Of a stretch of DNA of 64,000 nt, positions 36,212 through 45,869 are shown in pieces (position 1 is the first letter of the stretch; every line of letters begins with the position of its first letter). A model generated the notes under the pieces. The model had not been told where the DNA came from. It saw only the letters and a list, made by a program, of their open reading frames with translations, and did not search any database. The position numbers and the translations under genes are program-made. The stretch is from Porphyromonas macacae DSM 20710 = JCM 13914 (lineage in GTDB: Bacteria; Bacteroidota; Bacteroidia; Bacteroidales; Porphyromonadaceae), in NCBI RefSeq assembly GCF_000379945.1, contig NZ_KB904150.1, forward strand, positions 27,213 to 91,212, written 5' to 3'.

Positions 36212-39129
36212 GACAGGCGCCCGCAGGATATGGCAAAAGGGCAATAACCGCACACATGCCGGTGTGCATCATTGGCTTGTGCGAAGGGTATATTTATATC
36301 GATCATTTCGGACAGGATACCCCTTAGTCTTTCGAGATAGAATGCACGCAACTCTTCTGTGTATTGCTCATAGACCCGGTCCTGAATACTGTATTTTATG
36401 TGTGAACTGTAATCGGGAACAGTTTGCATAAGTCTCACTGCGTACAGATGTGGTTCGATATTGCAGCATCCAAGTCCCAGTTCTCTTTCATTCTGCTTTA
36501 CCAGCTCTTGATAGAAGAGTAATTGTGCCTGTGGTTTATACTCTCCTTTTTTATCGTGATTGTACAGATCTTCGATGTTCTTTTCTCTGGTGGATTCGAT
36601 GCGTCCTGATTTATAATCGATGATTCTGATTGTATCTCCCCGTTTGTCTATGCGATCTATGTAGCCTTTTATTTTAATGGTGTTCTGTTCGTCCAAAACA
36701 ATTTCTCCTTTGAGTTTCTTTTCCCCCTGGATATAGACAAATTCCGTTTCCCGTTCGAATTGCAATATACAACGTACCTGCTTTTCTATCATCAATAGAT
36801 ACAGTTTATCCAGTTCGCCGAACCGGAATGTTTTTTTTGCCTCATCTTTTATTTTCAGATATGCCGTGAGGTAAGCCTCTTTTATTGTTTGGCGGAGCAG
36901 TATGTCATGAGCTAATATTCGATCGATGAAATCGGAGGTTATGATTTCGTTGCTATGATTTTCAAACAGCATTTCGAGTGTCAGGTGTACCACATTGCCA
37001 AAATCCGCTTCATTCATTAAGATTTCGGGAACCTCCTCTTCATCTGCCTGTTCTACATATTCATAATAAAACTTCAGGGGACAGTCTATATATTTATGCA
37101 GGGCGCTTGCCGATAATTCCTTTTCTTTTAGTTTGTCTATGATTTCCTGTGTTTTCGGAACGGTAAGTACCGGTTCGTCTGTTGCAGATGCCTCAAAGTC
37201 GATGGCTCTTTGGCGAATGTCGTAACCGTAAAGATATTTGAGTTGCAGAATATACCTGCTGACAGCTCCTCCTTTACTGCCTGCCGAATTGTACAGAAAT
37301 GTTATTCTGTCGGCTCCGCCGATCAATCGAAAGAAGTTATATGCAGTGATGGCTTCCTGCACTTCTCCGACGGGTAATCCGTAACCGGCCCGTAGAGTAT
37401 AGGGAATCAATGTGGATATCAGCTTATTACCCGGAAGAGTGCTGTCTTCTGCAGAGAGGAAAATCAATTCGGAGAAATTCAATACCCTGGTTTCTAACAT
37501 GCCCATTATTTGCAACCCCTTCAACGGCTCCCCTTCGAATGGAATCTTAAAACCTCTGGCTAACTCCTCTAACATGGTTATGCCGGATTTTATATCCGGC
37601 TGAATGTTAAACGCTTTGATTTGATTGAGCAACCCCTGTGCTAAGGTTAGATAATGGTATATAAACTCGGTATCGAACGGTGACAGGAATCCGTCCGGTT
37701 CGGCATGAGTTTCTTCTTGTTCTGCTTCCTCCGTATTTTCAAAATCCGACACCAAATAACGGAGAATAAACAGGAGATTTCGGAAAAAAGAGTCGATGTC
37801 CCATGTTACTTTCAGAAGATTGCTTAGAAGTTCGTCGCCTTCTATCAACGGTTCCAGTTCCGAAGCCTTGAGATAAAAAAACTTTTGTTTCCTTATATGG
37901 TCGATTACGCCGGCAACTTTCGGTGAGCTCCTGGTGATCAGTTTATGAGAGAGCATATTGATGACCTGTTCCGTTGTAATCGAATAGTCTTCATTATCAC
38001 CGGATTTCCTTCTCATCAGCAGTAATTTATACCATTGATTTAACAGCATGGCAATACCGGTTCGGTGTAAAGGATAGCCGATTGTAATATTAATATCTTC
38101 TTCTTGCGGTATGGCGGCAACAACAGCCATTTGCAGGGCCTGATCGGGCAGCACAACGGCTTGGCTGATATTTGTCTCCCCACTTCTTTGCTTCATCTCC
38201 TCAATCAAAGAAGAGAGAAGTTTTGCCTGAATATTCTCTCCGGGGCACTTTATGACCTCGATTACAGGTTGTGGAAAAGTCGAATCTGTTTGGCAAACGG
38301 TTTCTTCACCCAAACGTTTTATGTTCTCTGTCAATAGTTTATGGACAATACTCTTCGGGTCCTGTGCCGCAACGGCTCTGTGGTCCCAACAGAAGAAAGC
38401 TTTGTTTCGGTCCTTCAGGCGCGATAATATTTTTAATTCGGCCGGGCTGAGGGCAAACAGACCCACGAAAATCGATTCTTCTTTCAGTTCATCTAAACAA
38501 TCGGTGTTTTCTGCAGCCTTTCGATAAAGCATACCTTCGTAAGCTTTGTTTTCTGCTTCTAATTTTTCCTTGAATATTTCATACGTTTCCTGCAAGGAAT
38601 GCCAGAAACGATTGAACTCTTTGGAAATTTGATTGGAATCGTCTGCGTCTTTTCTTGCATGAATGTGCTCAAAATATCCCCAAAAAGACTTAATCGCTTT
38701 TTTCTGCCCTTCAGTCAGATAGTCGAAAGAGTTGTCGAAATCTTTGTAGTCTTTCAGGTTGGAAAAGAATATGCGGGCATCGATCAGATAGCGATCCAAT
38801 TCATCGAAATCATTTAGGATAAGCCCTCCCCAATACAGAAAATCGTCTATGAGTTTTTCTTCGTTTCCTTTTGTTTTTATGAAAGCCTCGTATAAATGGA
38901 ATAGTAACTCTTGTTTCTGTATGACCTTATATCGGGGGGAAAGATCGATAATAAAATCGTTGATGGTGGTTATACGGGGGGAAAATATCGGCTCTGCTGC
39001 TATTTCGCTCAGATACATGCGAAAGAAAAGTCCGGCACGTCTTGAAGGGAAAACAAATGTTCGCCGGCTGATTTCCTTACCGTACTGCTTGTAAAAATGT
39101 TTTGCTACGGACTTTAGAAAGGGTTCCAT
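36208..39129 (-). CDS. AddB-like PD-(D/E)XK nuclease
   Basis: 973 residues. The N-terminus FVFPSRRAGLFFRMYLSEI and the middle resemble the inactive helicase of AddB. The nuclease domain is at the C-terminus: GEIVLDEQ, then IKGYIDRIDKRGDTIRIIDYKSGR with the catalytic Asp and Lys. An iron-sulfur site is suggested by one cysteine in YIDCPLKFYY and three in CGYCPFAISC. AddB works with AddA on DNA breaks; no addA is adjacent. It lies 12 bases after a TPR gene and converges with the HAD gene. Confidence 0.85.
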   Translation of the reverse strand: MEPFLKSVAKHFYKQYGKEISRRTFVFPSRRAGLFFRMYLSEIAAEPIFSPRITTINDFIIDLSPRYKVIQKQELLFHLYEAFIKTKGNEEKLIDDFLYWGGLILNDFDELDRYLIDARIFFSNLKDYKDFDNSFDYLTEGQKKAIKSFWGYFEHIHARKDADDSNQISKEFNRFWHSLQETYEIFKEKLEAENKAYEGMLYRKAAENTDCLDELKEESIFVGLFALSPAELKILSRLKDRNKAFFCWDHRAVAAQDPKSIVHKLLTENIKRLGEETVCQTDSTFPQPVIEVIKCPGENIQAKLLSSLIEEMKQRSGETNISQAVVLPDQALQMAVVAAIPQEEDINITIGYPLHRTGIAMLLNQWYKLLLMRRKSGDNEDYSITTEQVINMLSHKLITRSSPKVAGVIDHIRKQKFFYLKASELEPLIEGDELLSNLLKVTWDIDSFFRNLLFILRYLVSDFENTEEAEQEETHAEPDGFLSPFDTEFIYHYLTLAQGLLNQIKAFNIQPDIKSGITMLEELARGFKIPFEGEPLKGLQIMGMLETRVLNFSELIFLSAEDSTLPGNKLISTLIPYTLRAGYGLPVGEVQEAITAYNFFRLIGGADRITFLYNSAGSKGGAVSRYILQLKYLYGYDIRQRAIDFEASATDEPVLTVPKTQEIIDKLKEKELSASALHKYIDCPLKFYYEYVEQADEEEVPEILMNEADFGNVVHLTLEMLFENHSNEIITSDFIDRILAHDILLRQTIKEAYLTAYLKIKDEAKKTFRFGELDKLYLLMIEKQVRCILQFERETEFVYIQGEKKLKGEIVLDEQNTIKIKGYIDRIDKRGDTIRIIDYKSGRIESTREKNIEDLYNHDKKGEYKPQAQLLFYQELVKQNERELGLGCCNIEPHLYAVRLMQTVPDYSSHIKYSIQDRVYEQYTEELRAFYLERLRGILSEMIDINIPFAQANDAHRHVCGYCPFAISCGRLS

Positions 39130-39141
39130 ATCGAAGTTATG

Positions 39142-40020
39142 CTAAGGAGTAACGATTTGCGGGTCTAATGATTTTGCTTTGACGAAATCTTCGTGTGCTG
39201 CACGTGTGTCTTTCAGAGCCAAATTGATTTCTCCCCGGATAACGTACATATCTGCTGTAGCTTCTTTGCCGGAAATTTCAAAAGCTCTGGATATATCCCG
39301 CAGGGCGAACCCGTACATTTTTCTGGCCAAAAAGAGTCGTGCTCTGCCTGCCATGGCTTCGGCATTGTTCGGAAGTTTGCCGATGACATAATCGTAAAGC
39401 CTTTCGGCTTCATTAAAGTTGCCGGTCAAAGTTTCCAGGAGAGCATATCCCAATCTGGCTTTCAGTGAGGAATCGTTTAATCTTATGATTTCTTCCAGAT
39501 CGTTACGGGCCAAATCGTATTTTTTATTGGCAAGGTAAATCATAGCCCTTTGGTAGAGATAAATTTCGTTTTTTTGTGCCAGACCGATCAGAATCGAATA
39601 ATCCGTAAGAGCCTGCTTGTCTTTTTTCATTTTGGCAAACAACAGAGCCCGATTATGTCTTATGGTTAAATCGTTGGGCAGTTTTTTGATGGCTGCATCG
39701 TACACCAGTAAGGCCTCTTCATTCTGCCCAAGTAGCTGATAAAGACCGGCTATGTTATTTAATAGAACGGCATTGAGCGGATTTTTTGGCTCTGCATCGA
39801 TGGCTTTCTTCAAAGCCTCGATAGCCTTTTCGTATGAACCCGTTTCTCCCAGTTTATAGCTTTCTTCAATAAAGTTTAAGTAAACATTCTCACTTTTTTT
39901 AATCGGTAAACTGTCGGTTTGAGCTGCCACGGGAAAGACGTATAGCAAGAGGGCCAGAACGGCTAAACATAATGAGATATATTTTCGTTTATTAAATGTA
40001 TATATATGTATAGCCTGCAT
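39142..40020 (-). CDS. Exported TPR-repeat protein
   Basis: 292 residues. Residues 1-34 look like a signal peptide: basic start (NKRKY), hydrophobic LCLAVLALLLYVFPVAAQ, then TDS. The rest is tetratricopeptide repeats (about residues 60-285), for example YEKAIEALKKAIDAEPKNP and YDLARNDLEEIIRLNDSS, ending KDTRAAHEDFVKAKSLDP. It probably acts in the periplasm as a protein-binding scaffold. It is the gene upstream of the AddB-like nuclease, although no functional link is evident. Confidence 0.88.
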   Translation of the reverse strand: MQAIHIYTFNKRKYISLCLAVLALLLYVFPVAAQTDSLPIKKSENVYLNFIEESYKLGETGSYEKAIEALKKAIDAEPKNPLNAVLLNNIAGLYQLLGQNEEALLVYDAAIKKLPNDLTIRHNRALLFAKMKKDKQALTDYSILIGLAQKNEIYLYQRAMIYLANKKYDLARNDLEEIIRLNDSSLKARLGYALLETLTGNFNEAERLYDYVIGKLPNNAEAMAGRARLFLARKMYGFALRDISRAFEISGKEATADMYVIRGEINLALKDTRAAHEDFVKAKSLDPQIVTP

Positions 40021-40026
40021 AATAAT

Positions 40027-40034
40027 TAACTTTG
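40027..40034 (+). promoter_or_regulatory. Promoter -7 element of mscS-uvrB-DPP III
   Basis: TAACTTTG matches TAnnTTTG, 36 bases before the mscS ATG. It lies back to back with the minus-strand element at 40045-40052. Confidence 0.45.
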
Positions 40035-40044
40035 TTTGTTTATT

Positions 40045-40052
40045 TAAAGATA
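40045..40052 (-). promoter_or_regulatory. Probable promoter -7 element of the TPR-nuclease pair
   Basis: TATCTTTA on the minus strand differs from TAnnTTTG only in the last base and lies 25 bases before the TPR gene start. Confidence 0.35.
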
Positions 40053-40069
40053 CTTAATTAATCAATTAA

Positions 40070-40996
40070 ATGAATATGATGTCTGTATTCTTTTCTTCTT
40101 TAACGCCTAAAGTTACAGAGACATTGTCCAAGACCACGGAATCGGTAATTTCTCATTCTATTTGGTCTGATTTTTCAATGAATGCTCTTTTAGATAATTG
40201 GAGTGCCAAAGCTCTTGATTTGGGAATCAAGATCATACTCGCATTCCTGTTCTTTATTATTGGAAAATACTTGATAAAAGTAATCACCAAGTATTTCATG
40301 AAGTTAATAAACAGAACCCGGATAGATCCTAATTTCAAAAGTGTATTAAAAAATGTCATTCGGGTTATTCTCTATGTCGGCCTTCTCGTGGTTATGACAA
40401 ATATCATCGGGATCAAGTCCGTAACTTTTGCAGCGCTTATAGCCTCATTGGGTGTGGGTGTCGGTATGGGGCTTAGCGGACAACTTCAAAATCTGGCCGG
40501 CGGATTTATAATTTTAATAACCAAACCGTTTACAATTGGAGATTTCATCGTTGCACAAAATGTAGAGGGGACGGTTCAGGCACTTTCTTTGTTTCATACC
40601 GTTATAAAATCCGTGGACAATAAGACAATCTATATTCCCAACGGTGCCCTTAGCAGCGGAGTTATTTCGAATCTTTCTCAAGAGGACCTCAGACGTAACG
40701 AGTGGATTATCTCTGTTAACTATGATGAAGATTATGAGAAGGTAAAGCAAATTCTGTCGGGGATTATTGCCAAAGATGAGCGTATTTTAACGACTCCCGA
40801 ACCCTTCATTGCTCTGAAGCAATTAAATGACAGTTCGGTCGATATTGTTGTCAGGGCCTGGTCTAAGACACCGGATTTGTGGAATGTCTATTTTGATGTG
40901 AATAAAACGGTTTATGCCGAATTTAACAGACAGGGTATCGAATTCCCTTTCCCGCAACTGACCGTTCATGCCGTTGATAAAAATAAAGAAGCATAA
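40070..40996 (+). CDS. mscS: Small-conductance mechanosensitive channel (MscS family)
   Basis: 308 residues. Three membrane helices (about residues 45-150) end in the pore-lining helix SLGVGVGMGLSGQLQNLAGGFIILITKPFTIGDFI, with the alternating Gly/Ala pattern and conserved beta-domain start of MscS. It opens under membrane tension to release solutes. It lies 12 bases before uvrB in the same direction. Confidence 0.93.
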   Translation: MNMMSVFFSSLTPKVTETLSKTTESVISHSIWSDFSMNALLDNWSAKALDLGIKIILAFLFFIIGKYLIKVITKYFMKLINRTRIDPNFKSVLKNVIRVILYVGLLVVMTNIIGIKSVTFAALIASLGVGVGMGLSGQLQNLAGGFIILITKPFTIGDFIVAQNVEGTVQALSLFHTVIKSVDNKTIYIPNGALSSGVISNLSQEDLRRNEWIISVNYDEDYEKVKQILSGIIAKDERILTTPEPFIALKQLNDSSVDIVVRAWSKTPDLWNVYFDVNKTVYAEFNRQGIEFPFPQLTVHAVDKNKEA

Positions 40997-41008
40997 CAAA
41001 TTCGATCG

Positions 41009-43039
41009 ATGTCCGAATTTCATTTAACATCCAGATTTAAGCCTACCGGCGATCAGCCGGAAGCAATTAAGGCATTGGTAAAGGGTGTTGAGGCCGGAGA
41101 TGACAGTCAGGTCTTATTAGGCGTAACGGGATCCGGCAAAACATTTACTGTTGCTAATGTTATTGCACAGTTGGGAAGGCCGACTTTAGTGCTCAGCCAC
41201 AACAAAACGCTTGCGGCACAGCTATATGGCGAATTCAAATCTTTTTTTCCCGAAAATGCAGTCGAATATTTCGTGTCTTATTACGATTACTATCAACCCG
41301 AGGCATATTTGGCGACGACGGATACTTATATAGAAAAAGACATGGCCATTAATGCCGAAATAGAGAAGCTTCGTTTGCGAACCACTGCTTCTCTTTTGAG
41401 TGGCAGAAAGGATGTGATTGTCGTTTCCTCCGTTTCCTGCCTGTACGGTATGGCAAATCCGGAAGCCTATGACGAAAAGGTGATACGAATTAAGACCGGA
41501 GAGGTTATGGATAGAGAGGACTTTACCCGGCAGTTGGTTGAAGGTTACTATGTAAATAACAAAGTCGATTTCAATAGCGGGAATTTCAGGGTTAAAGGCG
41601 ACACGGTGGATGTTTTCCCGGCTATTGAAGGATACGATGGCGTTGCATATCGCATCGAGTTTTGGGATAACGAGATAGAGCGTATATCTCGATTCGATCC
41701 GCACTCCGGCAGGGAAAATGCTATTCTGAACAGTCTTCAGATTTATCCTGCGAACTTGTTCGTTACTACAAAAGAGCAGCAGGAATGGGCTGTGAATATG
41801 ATAAAATTGGATCTTGAAAGCCGTGTCAATGAATTGGAGCAACTGGGGAAAACTTTTGAAGCCAAAAGGTTATACGAACGAGTATCCTATGATGTGGAAA
41901 TGATTAAGGAATTGGGGTACTGCTCCGGCATCGAGAACTATTCCCGCTATTTCGACGGGAGAAAAGCCGGAGAGAGACCTTTTTGCCTGTTGGACTATTT
42001 CCCGGATGATTTTCTGTTGGTTGTGGATGAAAGTCATGTAACCATACCTCAAATCAGAGCTATGTATGGAGGCGACCGTTCCCGCAAACAGAGTTTGGTG
42101 GAATACGGGTTCCGTCTTCCTGCCGCTTTGGATAACCGTCCTCTTACATTCCCGGAGTTTGAGTCCATGACGCCTCAATCCATCTACATCAGTGCTACGC
42201 CTGCCGACTACGAATTGGAAAAAAGCGAGGGAGTGGTAGTCGAACAGCTTATTCGGCCTACCGGTTTATTGGACCCTCCGATCGAAGTTCGTCCTACGGT
42301 AAATCAGGTGGACGATTTGGAAGAAGAAATACTGAAGTGTATAGACAAAGGGCAACGCGTGCTGGTTACCACACTTACGAAGCGTATGGCGGAGGAGCTT
42401 TCCAAATATTTGCTCGAGCACAGGTTTAAGTGCAGTTATATCCATAGCGATGTAGACACCATGGAGCGTGTACGTATCATGGAAGATTTGCGTAGAGGAG
42501 CTTATGATATTCTCATCGGTGTCAACTTGTTGCGCGAAGGATTGGATTTGCCCGAGGTTGCGCTGGTGGCGATACTGGACGCCGATAAAGAAGGATTTTT
42601 ACGATCTCACCGTTCTCTTACCCAAACCGCAGGACGTGCAGCCAGGCATGTGGATGGGCGTGTAATTTTCTATGCCGATATGATTACCGACAGTATGAAG
42701 AGAACGATGGACGAAACGGCCAGACGAAGGGAAAAACAAATGGCTTACAACAAACAATACCATATAACTCCTCAGCAAATTATAAAAAACAGCGCAGCAA
42801 TCTTCAAAGGAGATAATGTGGAGATGGAAACTGCCGAGAAGGGGGCGTACATCGAACCGGCCGGTATGCGTGCAGCAGATCCGGTAACAGATTATCTGAC
42901 AACGGATAAAGTAGATGTTTTAATTAAAGAAACACGCAAGAGAATGCTTGCAGCAGCCAAGGAACTCGATTTTATTGAAGCAGCCAGATTGCGTGATGAG
43001 CTGATTGCATTGGAAAAGAAACAGGAAAGTGGAAAATAA
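41009..43039 (+). CDS. uvrB: Excinuclease ABC subunit B
   Basis: 676 residues. It loads onto damaged DNA and recruits UvrC in nucleotide excision repair. Walker A GVTGSGKT is near residue 38, the beta-hairpin YYDYYQPEAY is near residue 93, helicase motifs include VVDESHVTIPQ and GVNLLREGLDLPEV, and a C-terminal UVR domain (ELDFIEAARLRDELIALEKK) binds UvrC. It overlaps nothing; the next gene's correct start is at 43050. Confidence 0.98.
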   Translation: MSEFHLTSRFKPTGDQPEAIKALVKGVEAGDDSQVLLGVTGSGKTFTVANVIAQLGRPTLVLSHNKTLAAQLYGEFKSFFPENAVEYFVSYYDYYQPEAYLATTDTYIEKDMAINAEIEKLRLRTTASLLSGRKDVIVVSSVSCLYGMANPEAYDEKVIRIKTGEVMDREDFTRQLVEGYYVNNKVDFNSGNFRVKGDTVDVFPAIEGYDGVAYRIEFWDNEIERISRFDPHSGRENAILNSLQIYPANLFVTTKEQQEWAVNMIKLDLESRVNELEQLGKTFEAKRLYERVSYDVEMIKELGYCSGIENYSRYFDGRKAGERPFCLLDYFPDDFLLVVDESHVTIPQIRAMYGGDRSRKQSLVEYGFRLPAALDNRPLTFPEFESMTPQSIYISATPADYELEKSEGVVVEQLIRPTGLLDPPIEVRPTVNQVDDLEEEILKCIDKGQRVLVTTLTKRMAEELSKYLLEHRFKCSYIHSDVDTMERVRIMEDLRRGAYDILIGVNLLREGLDLPEVALVAILDADKEGFLRSHRSLTQTAGRAARHVDGRVIFYADMITDSMKRTMDETARRREKQMAYNKQYHITPQQIIKNSAAIFKGDNVEMETAEKGAYIEPAGMRAADPVTDYLTTDKVDVLIKETRKRMLAAAKELDFIEAARLRDELIALEKKQESGK

Positions 43040-43049
43040 GACGATTATA

Positions 43050-45812
43050 ATGACAGGTAAAACAGCAAAAAACGATAAGGCCGGGGAAAGCGTTGCCCGG
43101 TTTGCAGATATAGAAATACTAAGGTATCATGTAGATTGTTTTGATAATCTTCCTCTGAAACAGAAGAAATTCATTTATTACCTCAATGAAGCGGCTTTAT
43201 GCGGCCGTGACATTATTTTCGATCAAAACGGACGTTATAATCTCCGACTTCGTAGACTTTTCGGTACCATTCTAAAGGAATATCCGGGGGATCGGTCGGT
43301 TGAAGAGTTTCTGGCTATTCGGGAATATACGTATGGCTTATGGTTTGCTTCGGGTATTCACCATCATTACAGTTCGGATAAGTTTACTCCCAAATTCTCA
43401 AAGCCTTATTTCAAAAAAGTGGTCGAGAGGATGCGGAATGAGGGATTTCTTTATCTGTTCGGAGAAAAAGAACTTGCTCTTTTGACAAGCATTGTTTTTG
43501 AGCCTGACCTTTTCCCAAAAAAGACCGATCAGAGCGATTCTGTAAATGCCATAGAAAAATCTTCGGTAAATTTTTACGATGAGAAAATCTCTCAGGAAGA
43601 AGTCGAACATTTTTACAACCATCAAAAAACGCTGGCTGCCTCCGAGGATCGTAAATATCCGGTATCCTACGGACTGAACAGTCGCTTGGCTAGAAATAAA
43701 GAGGGGAAGATTTACGAACAGAGATACTCCGTTCAGGGGCTTTATGCACCGGCTATCAGACATATTGTCGATAATCTGACAAAAGCTGCGGAATATGCCG
43801 AGACGAATACGCAAAAGAATGCTTTAGAGGCATTGATTCGTTTTTATAAGACCGGAGATCTGAAAGAATACAATACCTATTGTATAGAGTGGGTTAAGGA
43901 CACGGAAAGCCGTGTCGATTTCATCAACGGTTTTACCGAGACATACAGTGATCCTTTATGCATGAAAGGATCTTGGGAGGGATTAGTACATTTTAAGGAT
44001 ATGGAAAGCTCCGTGCGAACGAAAACACTTAGCAATCATGCTAAATGGTTTGAAGACAATGCCCCCATCGATCCGCTTTTCAAGAAGAAAAACCCTGTGG
44101 GTATATCTGCCAGCGTTGTTACAGTGGCCATGCTTGCCGGAGATTCATATCCGGCAACGCCGATAGGCATCAATCTTCCCAATGCTGACTGGATAAGAGC
44201 TCGATATGGGTCGAAATCCGTTACGATCGAAAATATCCATTATGCATATGACGTGGCCAAACGTGCCAATGGCATGGATCGCTTATTCGTTCCTGATGAA
44301 GAAAGTCGTTTGCTTTTGGAAAAATACGGAGATATCACGGATCGATTGCATACGGACCTGCACGAATGTTTGGGGCATGGATCCGGCCGGTTATTGGAGG
44401 GTACCAATCCTGATGCCTTAGGAGTTTGTGCTTCTACCATAGAGGAGGCGAGGGCGGATTTGTTCGCTCTTTATTTCATGGCGGACAAAAAGATGATACA
44501 GCTGGGTTTATTGCCTGATCAGGAAGCATACAAAGCTTGTTATTACCGTTATTTCTTAAACGGACTCATTACCCAGTTAGTGCGTATAAAACTCGGTGAC
44601 AATCTTGAAGAAGCTCATATGAAAAACAGGGCTTTAATTGCTAATTATGTGCTGGAAAAAGCTGAGAAGAAAAACCTTATGCAACTGAATGGCATCGAGT
44701 TGATAATCAATGATTACGAGAAAATCAGGCCGATAATAGGAGAACTGCTGGCTGAAGTACAACGAATAAAAAGTGAAGGAGATTTACCGGCTGCCATGCA
44801 TTTGGTCGAAAAATACGGTACTAAAATAGATAAGAAAATCCATAAGAAAGTTTTGGATTTATACTGGACTCTTAATATCGCTCCATACAAAGGTTTTGTA
44901 AATCCCCTGTATACCCTTGCCAAAAATCAGGAAGGAGAAATTGCAGATGTTCTTGTTTGCTATGAGGAAAGTTATGAAGAACAGATGCAACGCTATGATG
45001 CCGGTTATGGATTTTTGTCTCTTGATCCGGTTTCAGTCTACGAAATACTACAAGACAGTTTTAACCCTTCTGAAAGTATTATGGCGCAGGCCAATGCTTT
45101 GCGTAAGAAATTGAGATTGGCGATGGATGGAATCGTGTCCACCACTATGCGCAAAAAAGGGTTGGATTATAAGTATAACTTCGGATTGACACGGGAACAT
45201 TTATTGCGACTGGCAAAAGAGACCCCCTCGTCAATTGAATTGGCGCGATATTTATGGAATACGGAAGTTCGCGAGTTACGTATTATCGCTACGATGATTA
45301 TGCCTCCGGAAGAACTCGGATACTCGGAAGCTTTATCCATGGCAATCGCAGCATCTTACCATACGGAGCTAAGGGAACAATTGTGCATGAATTTGCTTTC
45401 CAAATGTTCGGATGCCGCTTATTGGGCTATATCATGGCTGATGGATAAAAAGAATGACGGTCATGAACAGAGCAATCCGAGCGAGCTTAAGCTCACGGCT
45501 TTGATGCTGCTTGCCCGGATTGCTTTTAACGGATCGCTTCATATTTCAAATGAGATATTGCAGAAATTACTGCTGGAAACCAAACAAATTTTGATACCGG
45601 CAGAAAGTAAGGATACGGTCGAACAGGATAATTTGCCTTCATTGCATCAACAAATGGCAGTCGTGCTGCTCAAGCGTATCGGAGAGATGAATCGGGACAA
45701 CTCCAAAAGAGTAAGAATAATCATAGAGAGTTTGAAAGACAGTTCTTCAGATCTCTATAAGGAATTTTATCATGACATCATCTTCCATTTGGATTATGTG
45801 CAAGTCGATTAG
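43050..45812 (+). CDS. Dipeptidyl peptidase III (peptidase family M49) with C-terminal helical extension
   Basis: 920 residues from the ATG at 43050; an earlier in-frame ATG at 43005 lies within uvrB. A zinc peptidase that removes dipeptides from peptide N-termini. The M49 motifs are HECLGHGSG (from about residue 438) and EEARAD (from about 465), giving the two His and one Glu zinc ligands and the catalytic Glu. The last 200 residues (HTELREQLCMNLLSK to the end) are helical, ARM/HEAT-like, as in the longer P. gingivalis enzyme, and absent from shorter DPP III. No signal peptide, so probably cytoplasmic. Confidence 0.9.
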   Translation: MTGKTAKNDKAGESVARFADIEILRYHVDCFDNLPLKQKKFIYYLNEAALCGRDIIFDQNGRYNLRLRRLFGTILKEYPGDRSVEEFLAIREYTYGLWFASGIHHHYSSDKFTPKFSKPYFKKVVERMRNEGFLYLFGEKELALLTSIVFEPDLFPKKTDQSDSVNAIEKSSVNFYDEKISQEEVEHFYNHQKTLAASEDRKYPVSYGLNSRLARNKEGKIYEQRYSVQGLYAPAIRHIVDNLTKAAEYAETNTQKNALEALIRFYKTGDLKEYNTYCIEWVKDTESRVDFINGFTETYSDPLCMKGSWEGLVHFKDMESSVRTKTLSNHAKWFEDNAPIDPLFKKKNPVGISASVVTVAMLAGDSYPATPIGINLPNADWIRARYGSKSVTIENIHYAYDVAKRANGMDRLFVPDEESRLLLEKYGDITDRLHTDLHECLGHGSGRLLEGTNPDALGVCASTIEEARADLFALYFMADKKMIQLGLLPDQEAYKACYYRYFLNGLITQLVRIKLGDNLEEAHMKNRALIANYVLEKAEKKNLMQLNGIELIINDYEKIRPIIGELLAEVQRIKSEGDLPAAMHLVEKYGTKIDKKIHKKVLDLYWTLNIAPYKGFVNPLYTLAKNQEGEIADVLVCYEESYEEQMQRYDAGYGFLSLDPVSVYEILQDSFNPSESIMAQANALRKKLRLAMDGIVSTTMRKKGLDYKYNFGLTREHLLRLAKETPSSIELARYLWNTEVRELRIIATMIMPPEELGYSEALSMAIAASYHTELREQLCMNLLSKCSDAAYWAISWLMDKKNDGHEQSNPSELKLTALMLLARIAFNGSLHISNEILQKLLLETKQILIPAESKDTVEQDNLPSLHQQMAVVLLKRIGEMNRDNSKRVRIIIESLKDSSSDLYKEFYHDIIFHLDYVQVD

Positions 45813-45837
45813 TATAAGTAAAATCAGCGATAAAGTA

Positions 45838-45869
45838 AAAGCCTGTGGAGATGTTTCACAGGCTTTTTT
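45838..45869. terminator. Bidirectional terminator between DPP III and porin genes
   Basis: GCCTGTG (45841-45847) pairs with CACAGGC (45857-45863), flanked by AAAA on the left and TTTTTTT on the right, so it has a U-run in both directions for the convergent genes. Confidence 0.85.

Noticed and set aside
41222-41842. A 206-codon open frame on the minus strand
   Set aside because: Antisense to uvrB; composition and lack of any recognisable motif mark it as a shadow.
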